In this document: positions 30,168 to 38,404 of the stretch, in pieces
Layout of the letters: the number at the start of each line of letters is the position of its first letter
Numbering within the stretch: position 1 is the stretch's first letter
DNA from: Nostocoides sp.
GTDB lineage: Bacteria > Actinomycetota > Actinomycetes > Actinomycetales > Dermatophilaceae
Assembly: GCA_016702415.1 (NCBI GenBank)
Contig: JADJEA010000001.1
Span: 477,001 to 541,000 of the forward strand
Length of the DNA stretch: 64,000 nucleotides
Direction: 5' to 3'
Translations under genes and position numbers: made by a program
Notes under the pieces: model-generated
Told to the model about the DNA's origin: nothing
What the model saw: only the letters and a program-made list of their open reading frames with translations
Databases searched by the model: none

Positions 30168-32555
30168 TCAGCGGACCTGCTCGGGGGCTGCGATTCGGGC
30201 CGCCAAAGCCGGCAAGGCAATCGAGGCCGCCGAGGCCGCCGGTGTCGGCCGGACCGGCGGGGTGGGCGGGATCAGGCGCCCGGTCGCACTCGAGCTTTCA
30301 CTGCTCGGGGTGGTCGTGGACTGAGCGGGGGGTGTCGTTGTCGTCGAGCTCGACGGCGAGGTGCTGCTCGGCGTCGTCGTCGATGACGTGGGGGTCGTGG
30401 TCGTCGAGGTCGGTGTGGTCGTCGTGCTCGTGGGTGTCGTCGTCGTGCTCGTCGGGGTCGTGCTGGTGGAACTCGACGACGAGCTGCTGCTCGAGGAGGA
30501 GCTGGAACTGCTCGACGAGGACGAACTGGAGCTGCTCGAGGTGCTCGACGTCGACGGCACCGTCGTTGCGATCGACGGGGTCCCGCCGGAGATATTGCCC
30601 GGCGGCGGCAGCGGGACGATCGGCTGGCCCTGGAGAGCGCCCTGCATGAAGGCGGTCCAGATCGAGAGGGGGACGGTGCCGCCGGTGATCTCGGCATACC
30701 CCCCGAGGTTGACGAGTTGGTTCTCGGGTTTGAGCGATCCGTCCCCTCGGTAGAGCCCGACGGCCGCGGCGAGCTGGCCCGGAGTGAACCCGTCGAACCA
30801 CGCCGAGTAGTTGTTGGACGTCGTCCCGGTCTTGCCGGCGGCCGGTCGGCCGAGCGCCGCGGCGGCGGCTGCGGTGCCGCCGGGTTGGGTCACTCGGTGC
30901 ATCGCCTGGATGGCGTCGCGGCAGACGTTCTGGGCGAAGACGACCTTGACCTTGGGCTTGGCCTTGTAGCTGATGTCGAAGCTGCCGGTGCCCTTGACAC
31001 TCGCGATCAAATAGGGCGCGGCGTATTTCCCCTCGGCGGCGATGGTCGCGTAGGCCGAGGCCTGGTCGAGCACGCGCACGAGGTCGGTGCCGAAGACATT
31101 GGCGTAGTTGGTGCCGAGCTCCTTCTGCGCACCGGCCGCACGCAGGCCGGCCTTGGTCGCCATCTCCTTCGTGGACTGGGGGGTGACTTCGACGTTGAGC
31201 TGGGCGTAGTAGGTGTTGGCCGAGAGGGCGGTGGCCGTGGCCATGTCGACGACGCCGTACTGATGGTTGCCGAAGTTCTGCACCTCCCCCGCCTGCGCGG
31301 CGGCGGTCGCCCCGGGCTCGGTGCTCGCGAACTGCGGGAGGAAGATCGGGGAGTTGGCGTCGAACCGGGTCGAGAGGGGTATGCCGCGTTCCAGCGCCGC
31401 GATCAGCGTCCACACCTTGAACGTGGACCCCGCCTGCATCCCGGCATCGGTCGCGGTGTTGAAGTAACCGAGGCTGCCGGAGCCGTAGGTCGGCCCGCCG
31501 TACATCGCCCGGATCGCCCCGTCACCAGGCGCGACGGCGGCGAGGCCGACGTGGAGGGACTCGGTGCCGGGACCGGTCGGCATGCCGCTCTTGACGGCGG
31601 CGATCGCCGCGTCCTGCGCCTGCTTGTCGATCGTGGTCACGATCCGCAGGCCACCGAGGGCCAGATCGGTGTCGGTGAGTTTGAGCTTGGTCTTGAGTTC
31701 CTCGCGGACGGCCTCGCTGACGAAGCCGTTGGGCCCGGTCAGGCCGGTGGACTTGGCGACCGGGCGCGTGTCGGGGAAGGTCAGCTTCGCTCGGGCGCTT
31801 GGGCTTAACCACCCCTGCGCCACCATGCCGTCGAGGACATAGTTCCAGCGTCCCTTGGCCAGGGTCTTCTGCTCCGGGCCGAGGGCCGGGTCGTAGAAGG
31901 ACGGGCCCCGGATGACGGCGGCGAGCAGTGCGCCCTGGGCGACGTCGAGGTTCTCCACTCCTGTCCCGAAGTAGGCCTGGGCGGCCGTCTGGATGCCGTC
32001 GGCGCCCCGGCCGAAATAGATCGTGTTGAGGTAGTCCTCGAGGATTTGGTCCTTGCTGACCTCGCGGTCGATCTTGATCGAGATCAAGATCTCCTTGACC
32101 TTGCGGGTGATGGTGCGGTCCTGGGTCAGGTAGTAGTTCTTGACGTACTGCTGCGTGATCGTCGACCCGCCCTGCTGCGGCCCGCCCTTGAGGCCCACCC
32201 AGATCGAGCGCGCGATGCCCTTGGGGGAGATGCCGTTGTTCTGATAGAACGTGCGATCCTCGGCCGCGAGGAAGGCCTTCTGCACCGGCTCGGGGATGCG
32301 CCCGAGCGTGACGCTCTGCCGGTTGACGGTGCTGAACCGATCGAGGATGGAGTGGCCGTCGCTGTAATAAATGATGGAGTTCTGCTGCAGCGCCCGCTCA
32401 TTGGGCTTGGGGATCGGCGTCACGACATAGGCGACGATGATCCCGGCAATGCCGAGGACGCCCAGCGCGAGGAAGGTCCACAGCGTGCGGCGCAACCAGC
32501 GCCGCTTCCTGCGGGGCGGCTTCGGCGGGCGGGTGGCGGGTGGCGTTGTCGTCAT
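30168..32555 (-). CDS. Class A penicillin-binding protein (transglycosylase/transpeptidase)
   Basis: 795 residues. A basic N-terminus and one TM helix (LWTFLALGVLGIAGIIVAYV) lead to a GT51 domain with EDRTFYQNNGISPKGIARS (catalytic Glu near residue 105) and GGSTITQQYVKNYYL. The transpeptidase domain has the SxxK motif AGSTFKVW, SAN in TALSANTYY, and the KTG motif GKTGTTSNN. The C-terminal ~120 residues are low complexity: a run of about 25 Ser, then TTTPTS repeats and a Pro/Ala end, so this tail is outside the cell. It polymerises and cross-links peptidoglycan. The start ATG at 32555 is chosen because it directly precedes the basic cytosolic stretch. Confidence 0.95.
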   Translation of the reverse strand: MTTTPPATRPPKPPRRKRRWLRRTLWTFLALGVLGIAGIIVAYVVTPIPKPNERALQQNSIIYYSDGHSILDRFSTVNRQSVTLGRIPEPVQKAFLAAEDRTFYQNNGISPKGIARSIWVGLKGGPQQGGSTITQQYVKNYYLTQDRTITRKVKEILISIKIDREVSKDQILEDYLNTIYFGRGADGIQTAAQAYFGTGVENLDVAQGALLAAVIRGPSFYDPALGPEQKTLAKGRWNYVLDGMVAQGWLSPSARAKLTFPDTRPVAKSTGLTGPNGFVSEAVREELKTKLKLTDTDLALGGLRIVTTIDKQAQDAAIAAVKSGMPTGPGTESLHVGLAAVAPGDGAIRAMYGGPTYGSGSLGYFNTATDAGMQAGSTFKVWTLIAALERGIPLSTRFDANSPIFLPQFASTEPGATAAAQAGEVQNFGNHQYGVVDMATATALSANTYYAQLNVEVTPQSTKEMATKAGLRAAGAQKELGTNYANVFGTDLVRVLDQASAYATIAAEGKYAAPYLIASVKGTGSFDISYKAKPKVKVVFAQNVCRDAIQAMHRVTQPGGTAAAAAALGRPAAGKTGTTSNNYSAWFDGFTPGQLAAAVGLYRGDGSLKPENQLVNLGGYAEITGGTVPLSIWTAFMQGALQGQPIVPLPPPGNISGGTPSIATTVPSTSSTSSSSSSSSSSSSSSSSSSSSSSSSTSTTPTSTTTTPTSTTTTPTSTTTTPTSSTTTPSSTSPSSSTTTTPPAQSTTTPSSESSSATGRLIPPTPPVRPTPAASAASIALPALAARIAAPEQVR

Positions 32556-32737
32556 GGGCTTTCCGAGTCGGGGCAGCGAACGCGGCCCGGGGTGCGGGTC
32601 GCCGTCAAGTATGACGCCACCCACCGACAGGGGGTTGCCTCCCGATGTCGTCCGCCTCCGCCCCAGGTCCCCGCGTGGAGACGCCAGTCCTCCGGTGGTG
32701 GGGTGGAGCGAGGCGAGTCAGCCCCGTGGGGTCGGCC

Positions 32738-32998
32738 CTACGCGAGTGAGAGGAAGAGCTTCTCCATCGAGGCGACATCCATCGTGTTGTGCTCGGGATC
32801 GGTGATGCACTGGCGCAGCCCGACGGCGATGGTGGCAAAGCCGGCCCGGTCGATGGCCTTGGACACCGCGGCCATCTGGGTGACGATGTCCTGACACTCA
32901 CGGCCCTCCTCGATCATCCGGACGATGCCGCCGAGTTGGCCCTGGGCTCGCTTGAGGCGCTTGACGACGATCGCCATCTCATCGGGGTGGAGTTGCAT
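32738..32998 (-). CDS. CsoR/CstR-family metal- or persulfide-sensing repressor
   Basis: 86 residues of the all-helical DUF156 family. It starts MQLHPDEMAIVVKRLKRAQG, the usual DNA-contact helix, then QLGGIVRMIEEGRECQDIVT. Cys35 and Cys64 align with the two Cys of CsoR. The His four residues before the second Cys (Cu(I) ligand) is Gly here, which resembles the persulfide sensor CstR more than a copper sensor. A perfect operator of the type this family binds lies 13 kb away at 46035. The upstream region has TACCGGTA at 33044-33051 as a possible autoregulatory site. Confidence 0.82.
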   Translation of the reverse strand: MQLHPDEMAIVVKRLKRAQGQLGGIVRMIEEGRECQDIVTQMAAVSKAIDRAGFATIAVGLRQCITDPEHNTMDVASMEKLFLSLA

Positions 32999-33127
32999 CG
33001 AGACCTCCCAGGGCCGAGCCGAGAACGCCCTCGACTTTACCCCTACCGGTATGCGCATGCGCGCCACGCGCTCGAGCACCCACGCGCGCTCGGGGCACCC
33101 ACGCCTGCTCAGGGCATCCACGCGCGC

Positions 33128-35506
33128 TCAGGCGGGCGCGACATACTCCGCCAGATGGCGACCCGTCAGGGTCGAGCGCGAGGCGACCAGGTCCGCGGGT
33201 GGCCCCGAGAAGACGATCCGGCCGCCGTCGTGCCCGGCCCCCGGGCCGAGATCGATGATCCAGTCGGCATGCGCCATGACCGCCTGATGGTGCTCGATGA
33301 CCAGCACGGACTTCCCCGAGTCCACGATCCGATCCAGGAGGGCCAGCAGATTCTCCACGTCGGCGAGATGGAGCCCGGTCGTCGGCTCGTCGAGGACGAC
33401 GATCCCGCCCTTCTCGCCCAGGTGCGTCGCGAGCTTGAGTCGCTGCCGTTCCCCGCCGGAGAGGGTCGTCAGTGGCTGGCCGAGTCGCAGATAGCCCAGA
33501 CCCACGTCGGCAAGCCGCTGCAGTATGCCGTGTGCCGCCGGCGTTCGCGCCGCACCGTCGGCGAAGAACGCCTCCGCCTCGGTCACCGACATCCCGAGCA
33601 CCTCGCTGATGTCCTTGCCCCCGAGCTTGTAGTCCAGGACGGCGGCCTGGAACCGTTTCCCGGCGCAGTCCTCGCACACGGTGGTCACCATGTCCATGAA
33701 GCCCAGTTCGGTGAAGATCAGGCCCGCGCCATTGCAGGTCGGGCAGGCCCCCTCGGAGTTCGCGCTGAAGAGGGCGGGCTTGGCTCCGGTCGCCTTGGCG
33801 AAGGCCTTGCGGATGGGATCGAGCAGGCCGGTATAGGTCGCCGGATTGCTGCGCCGGGAGCCCTTGATGGCGCCCTGGTCGATGGTGACGACTCCCTCGC
33901 GCCCGGAGACCGATCCCTGGATGAGCGAGCTCTTGCCCGAGCCGGCCACTCCCGTCAGGACGACGAGTACCCCGAGGGGGATGTCGATGTCGACGCCCTG
34001 GAGGTTGTGCAGGTCGGCACCGCGCACCGGGAGGTGGGCGGTCGGCATACGGACGGAAGGTTTGAGGCGGGCCCGGTCGTCGAGGTGCCGTCCGGTCAGG
34101 GTGTCGCTGGCCCGGAGGCCGGAGAGGGTGCCCTCATAGACGATCTCCCCGCCATCGCTGCCGGCGCCGGGGCCGAGGTCGACGACGTGGTCGGCGATCG
34201 CGATGGCCTCGGGTTTGTGCTCGACGACCAGGACGGTATTGCCCTTGTCGCGCAGTTGGAGGAGCAACTCGTTCATCCGCTGGATGTCGTGGGGGTGCAG
34301 GCCGATGGTCGGCTCGTCGAAGACATAGGTGACATCGGTCAGGGATGAGCCGAGATGGCGGATCATCCGCACCCGCTGGGATTCCCCGCCGGACAGCGTC
34401 CCGGAGGGCCGGTCGAGGGAGAGATAGCCGAGCCCGATCTCGACGAAGGCGTCGAGATGCTCGCTCAGGGTGGCCACCAGCGGCGCGACGGAGGGGGCGT
34501 CCAGGGTCCGCACCCACTCGGCCAGATCGCTGATCTGCATGGCGCAGGCGTCGGCGATGCTGATCTCACCGATCCGGCACCGCCGGGCACCCTCACTCAG
34601 GCGGGTCCCGGCGCACTCGGGGCACGTCGTGAAGGTGACGGCGCGCTCGACGAACGCCCGGATGTGCGGCTGCATCGCCTCGACGTCCTTGGCGAGCATG
34701 GACTTCTGGATCCGGAGGACCAGGCCCTCGTAGGCCATATTGATGTTCTCGATCTTCATCCGCGTGGGCTCGCGATAGAGGAAGTCGTGAAGCTGGCGCT
34801 TGGAGAACGACCGGATCGGCTGGTCCGCCGGATAGAGGCCGCTGGAGGCGTAGAGCCGGTAATTCCAGCCCCCGAGGGTGTAGCCGGGGATCGTCAGGGC
34901 TCCGTCGGCGAGCGATTTGTCCTCGTCGTAGAGCTGCCGCAGGTCGATGTCGGAGACATTGCCCATCCCCTCGCAGCGCGGGCACATGCCGCCGGTCCGG
35001 GTGTACTCGGCCTTGACCGCCCGGGTCCGCTCCTCGCCCCGCTCGACGGTCACCGCGCCCGCCCCGCGCACCGTCGGGACATTGAAGGCGAACGCCGTCG
35101 GCCCACCGATATGAGGTTCCCCCAAGCGGGAGAACAGGATTCGCAACATCGTGTTGGCGTCGGTTGCGGTCCCGACGGTCGAGCGGACGTTCGCCCCCAT
35201 CCGCTCCTGATCGACGATGATCGCCGTCGTCAGCCCTTCGAGCACATCGACATCTGGCCGCGCCAGCGTGGGCATGAAGCCCTGCACGAATGCGCTATAG
35301 GTCTCGTTGATCATCCGCTGCGACTCCGCCGCGATGGTCCCGAACACAAGGGAGCTCTTCCCCGAACCCGACACCCCGGTGAAGGCGGTCAACCGTCGTT
35401 TCGGGATCTCCACCCCGACGTCCTTGAGGTTGTTGACCCGTGCCCCGTGGACCCGGATGACGTCGTGCCGGTCGGCCGGATGGGGGGAATCGGTGGGGAT
35501 CGGCAT
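33128..35506 (-). CDS. UvrA-like ATP-binding protein (UvrA2-type paralogue)
   Basis: 793 residues with two ABC-type ATPase modules: Walker A TGVSGSGKSSLVFG near residue 40 with signature LSGGESQRVRM, and TGVAGSGKSSLIQG near 505 with signature LSGGERQRLKL. Zinc-binding CxxC pairs (CPRCEG, CPECAG, CPTCNG, CEDCAG) follow the UvrA pattern. It is ~150 residues shorter than nucleotide-excision UvrA, as is usual for UvrA-like proteins linked to drug resistance rather than core repair. No uvrB or uvrC is close. The ATG at 35506 lies within GTATGCCG. Confidence 0.88.
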   Translation of the reverse strand: MPIPTDSPHPADRHDVIRVHGARVNNLKDVGVEIPKRRLTAFTGVSGSGKSSLVFGTIAAESQRMINETYSAFVQGFMPTLARPDVDVLEGLTTAIIVDQERMGANVRSTVGTATDANTMLRILFSRLGEPHIGGPTAFAFNVPTVRGAGAVTVERGEERTRAVKAEYTRTGGMCPRCEGMGNVSDIDLRQLYDEDKSLADGALTIPGYTLGGWNYRLYASSGLYPADQPIRSFSKRQLHDFLYREPTRMKIENINMAYEGLVLRIQKSMLAKDVEAMQPHIRAFVERAVTFTTCPECAGTRLSEGARRCRIGEISIADACAMQISDLAEWVRTLDAPSVAPLVATLSEHLDAFVEIGLGYLSLDRPSGTLSGGESQRVRMIRHLGSSLTDVTYVFDEPTIGLHPHDIQRMNELLLQLRDKGNTVLVVEHKPEAIAIADHVVDLGPGAGSDGGEIVYEGTLSGLRASDTLTGRHLDDRARLKPSVRMPTAHLPVRGADLHNLQGVDIDIPLGVLVVLTGVAGSGKSSLIQGSVSGREGVVTIDQGAIKGSRRSNPATYTGLLDPIRKAFAKATGAKPALFSANSEGACPTCNGAGLIFTELGFMDMVTTVCEDCAGKRFQAAVLDYKLGGKDISEVLGMSVTEAEAFFADGAARTPAAHGILQRLADVGLGYLRLGQPLTTLSGGERQRLKLATHLGEKGGIVVLDEPTTGLHLADVENLLALLDRIVDSGKSVLVIEHHQAVMAHADWIIDLGPGAGHDGGRIVFSGPPADLVASRSTLTGRHLAEYVAPA

Positions 35507-35595
35507 ACTCGGGGCTCCTCGTCGCGGCGGTCGGAGTCGATCTAACCAGCCGCCGGCCACGTCGATAGCCTGTCGAGGACCCCGAGGAGATCCCC

Positions 35596-37449
35596 ATGAG
35601 CCACCCCGGACCGTATGCCGCACCTCACCTCGTCCGTTCCCCGCTCGGGGGAACGGTGGTCGCCGTCCTGCGCGGCCCGGGTGAGCGGGTCGGCGCGACG
35701 ACGGCGCTCGTCGTCGTCGAGTCCATGAAGATGGAGCACCCCGTCCCCGCGGGGGTCGCCGGTGTCGTCGCCAGCCTGGAGGTGGGTGTCGGCGAGCAGA
35801 TCGGTGTGGACGCGCCGGTGGCCACGGTGGCCCCCGAGGAGTCGGCCTCCGCGCCGCAGGAGGCGGTGGCGGTCGCCGACCTCGACCGCATCCGGCCAGA
35901 CCTCGCCCAGGCCCTCGCTCGCCGCGACCTGACCCGGGACTCGGCCAGGCCGGAGGCGGTGCGCCGGCGGCATACGACCGGGCACCGGACCGCCCGGGAG
36001 AATGTCGCCGACCTCGTCGAGCCCGGGTCCTTTGTCGAGTACGGCTCGCTTCCCGTTGCGGCGCAACGATCCCGGCGCGACCTCGAGGACCTCATCGCCA
36101 CCACGCCGGCGGACGGGATCGTCACCGGGCTCGGCCGGGTCAACGCCGACGCGCAGCGTCATGGCGAGTGCATGATCCTCGCCTACGACTACACCGTGCT
36201 GGCCGGAACGCAGGGCTTTTTCAACCACAAGAAGACCGACCGGGCGCTGCGACTGGCCCATCGCCGGCGCATGCCCGTCGTCGTCCTGGCCGAGGGCGGC
36301 GGTGGCCGGCCGGGCGATGTCGACGCCGCCCATATCGTCGCCTCGGGGCTCGACGTGGAGACCTTCGCCCACATGGGCCGGCTCAGCGGGTGGGTGCCGA
36401 CCGTGGCCGTGGTCACCGGGCGGTGCTTCGCCGGCAATGCCGCCGTCGCCGGATGCTGCGATGTCGTCATCGCCACGCGCGATGCGACGATCGGGATGGC
36501 CGGTCCGGCGATGATCGAGGGCGGCGGCCTGGGCCGGTTCGCCCCGGAGGAGATCGGCCCGATGAGTGTGCAGGGGCCCAATGGTGTCGTCGACATCGTC
36601 GTCGAGGATGACGCCGCGGCCATTGCCGCCGCCCGCCGCTATCTCGGGTACGTCCAGGGTTCTCGGGCGGACTGGAGCGCGCGGGATCAGCGGGAGTTGC
36701 GGGTCGGCATACCGGAGAACCGCAAACAGGCGTATGCCGTGCGCTCCCTCATCGAGATCCTCGCCGACACCGATTCGGTCCTGGAACTCCGGGCCGAGTT
36801 CGGCGTCGGCATCGTCACCGCGCTGGTGCGCATCGAGGGTATGCCGATGGGCCTGGTCGCGAACAACCCCGCCCACCTCGGTGGGGCGATCGACGCCGAC
36901 GCCGCCGACAAGCTCGCGCGCTTCCTCCAGCTCTGCGACGCCCACGGCCTGCCGATTGTGTCCCTTTGTGACACACCGGGATTCATGGTGGGTCCGGAGG
37001 CGGAGCGGGCCGCGACCGTGCGGCATGTGAGCCGGCTCTTCGTCGTCGGTGCCAACCTCCGGGTGCCCCTGATCACCATCGTCCTGCGCAAGGCCTACGG
37101 CCTGGGTGCCCAGGCGATGGCCGGGGGCGGGTTCCGGGAGCCGGTGGCGACGATCGCCTGGCCCACCGGCGAGGTTGGCGGCATGGGTCTGGAGGGGGCC
37201 GTCCGGCTCGGCTATGCCCGCGAACTGGAGGCGATCGCGGACCCGGACCGGCGGGCGGCGCGCTTCGACGACCTGGTCGAGCAGCACTACGCCCAGGGCA
37301 AGGCGACGAACGCGGCGATGCTCGGCGAGATCGACGAGGTCATCGACCCGGCCGAAACCCGGGCGTGGATCCGGGCGACCCTGGGCGACGCCATTCCGGG
37401 TGACGCCACACCGTCGCCAGCGGGACACCGCTTCATCGACACTTGGTGA
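35596..37449 (+). CDS. Acyl-CoA carboxylase carboxyltransferase with N-terminal biotinyl domain
   Basis: 617 residues. Residues ~12-78 are a biotinyl (BCCP-like) domain with the biotin-Lys motif VESMKMEHPVPAG. Residues ~120-600 are a carboxyltransferase (GFFNHKKTDRALRLAHRRRM, GRCFAGNAAVAGCCDV, the GLVANNPAHLGGAID block, DTPGFMVGPEAE, KAYGLGAQAM). Normally biotinyl domains sit at the C-terminus of the biotin carboxylase subunit. Here biotin and carboxyltransferase are fused and no biotin carboxylase is adjacent, so the partner must be elsewhere (57019-59047 is one candidate but has its own biotinyl domain). The acyl-CoA substrate is unknown. A CCCGAGGAGA purine run precedes the ATG. Confidence 0.85.
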   Translation: MSHPGPYAAPHLVRSPLGGTVVAVLRGPGERVGATTALVVVESMKMEHPVPAGVAGVVASLEVGVGEQIGVDAPVATVAPEESASAPQEAVAVADLDRIRPDLAQALARRDLTRDSARPEAVRRRHTTGHRTARENVADLVEPGSFVEYGSLPVAAQRSRRDLEDLIATTPADGIVTGLGRVNADAQRHGECMILAYDYTVLAGTQGFFNHKKTDRALRLAHRRRMPVVVLAEGGGGRPGDVDAAHIVASGLDVETFAHMGRLSGWVPTVAVVTGRCFAGNAAVAGCCDVVIATRDATIGMAGPAMIEGGGLGRFAPEEIGPMSVQGPNGVVDIVVEDDAAAIAAARRYLGYVQGSRADWSARDQRELRVGIPENRKQAYAVRSLIEILADTDSVLELRAEFGVGIVTALVRIEGMPMGLVANNPAHLGGAIDADAADKLARFLQLCDAHGLPIVSLCDTPGFMVGPEAERAATVRHVSRLFVVGANLRVPLITIVLRKAYGLGAQAMAGGGFREPVATIAWPTGEVGGMGLEGAVRLGYARELEAIADPDRRAARFDDLVEQHYAQGKATNAAMLGEIDEVIDPAETRAWIRATLGDAIPGDATPSPAGHRFIDTW

Positions 37450-37467
37450 CCGGGGCCTGGGCCAGGC

Positions 37468-37491
37468 AGCCCGGGCTAGGGACCCGGGGCT
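37468..37491. terminator. Hairpin between convergent genes
   Basis: AGCCCGGG pairs with CCCGGGGCT around CTAGGGA with one bulged base. It fills most of the 42-bp gap between the carboxyltransferase (+) and the SDR gene (-), so it can serve both strands. Confidence 0.55.
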
Positions 37492-38328
37492 TTAGACCTG
37501 CTGGTCGGAGCGGCCCTTGAAGTCGTCCATCGTGTGATAGACGCCGATGATGTTGTCGGCGATGAAGTCGCGCACCCCGATCGGGACGAACCCCTTGAGC
37601 ATCTCGCTGAGCATCACCGTCTTGGGCAGGACGACGAACGAGCTGCCCGAGCACATGCCCTTCCAGGCCTCCTCCACGACGTCGTTCGGGTCGAGGATCG
37701 GCAGCAGCGGAGCGGATTTGGCGCCGTCGAACATCCCGGTGTTGACGTAGTACGGGCACACCGTGGTCACCTTGACGTGGTCGACACCGGCCTGCTTGAG
37801 CTCCAGCCGCACCGAGTCGGACCAGCCGATGACGGCCCACTTCGACCCGGCATACGCGGCCATGCGCGGGTTGGGGGTGAAGCCGGCGGCGGAGGCGAGG
37901 TTGAGGAGGCGGCCCTCGGCGCTGGCGGAGATCATCCCGGGGAGGAACTCGCGCGCGACATACATCGGGGCGAGGGTGTTGACGTTGACGGTCAACTGGG
38001 TGTCGCGGACGGAGTCGCACTCCCAGAAGTACTTGTTGCCGCGGACGACACCGGCATTGTTGACCAGGACGTCGAGATGCCCGAGGTCCTCCAGGACCAT
38101 CTCGGCCGTGGCCTTGATGAGGTCGAGATCGGAGACGTCGACGACATAGCCCGAGACCTCGGTGTCCCCGCCGGACAACTCGCCCAGGGTTGCATTGAGG
38201 GCCTCCTCGTTGACGTCCCACAGGACGACGGCGGCGGCGCCCTCGGCGATGGCGCGCTCGGCGAACAACCGCCCCATCCCCATCGCCGCGCCGGTGACGA
38301 GAACGGACTTGCCCTGGACAGACTTCAC
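37492..38328 (-). CDS. Short-chain dehydrogenase/reductase (SDR16C-like), likely fatty aldehyde reductase
   Basis: 278 residues with TGAAMGMGRLFAERA for NAD(P) binding, VDVSDLD, NNAG in DVLVNNAGVVRGNKYF, and the catalytic Ser (NLASAAGF) with YAGSK. The acidic residue in LWDVNEEAL suggests NAD preference. The LWDVNEE and RLFAERAI features recall SDR16C retinol/long-chain alcohol dehydrogenases. It is the third gene of a minus-strand set with WS/DGAT and an acyl reductase, so reduction of a long-chain aldehyde to alcohol is the natural guess. It starts 76 bp after the reductase gene. The family is certain, the substrate is inferred. Confidence 0.85.
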   Translation of the reverse strand: MKSVQGKSVLVTGAAMGMGRLFAERAIAEGAAAVVLWDVNEEALNATLGELSGGDTEVSGYVVDVSDLDLIKATAEMVLEDLGHLDVLVNNAGVVRGNKYFWECDSVRDTQLTVNVNTLAPMYVAREFLPGMISASAEGRLLNLASAAGFTPNPRMAAYAGSKWAVIGWSDSVRLELKQAGVDHVKVTTVCPYYVNTGMFDGAKSAPLLPILDPNDVVEEAWKGMCSGSSFVVLPKTVMLSEMLKGFVPIGVRDFIADNIIGVYHTMDDFKGRSDQQV

Positions 38329-38404
38329 GATGACTCCTCGAGGAGATGGACTCCCCTCATCGTGTCACCCGCGACGACGGTCGGGTATGCCGTACCGACG
38401 TGGC

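Noticed and set aside
35542..37428. Minus-strand open frame opposite the carboxyltransferase
   Set aside because: The plus strand encodes a full carboxyltransferase with conserved motifs; the opposite frame is His/Arg/Gly-rich noise.
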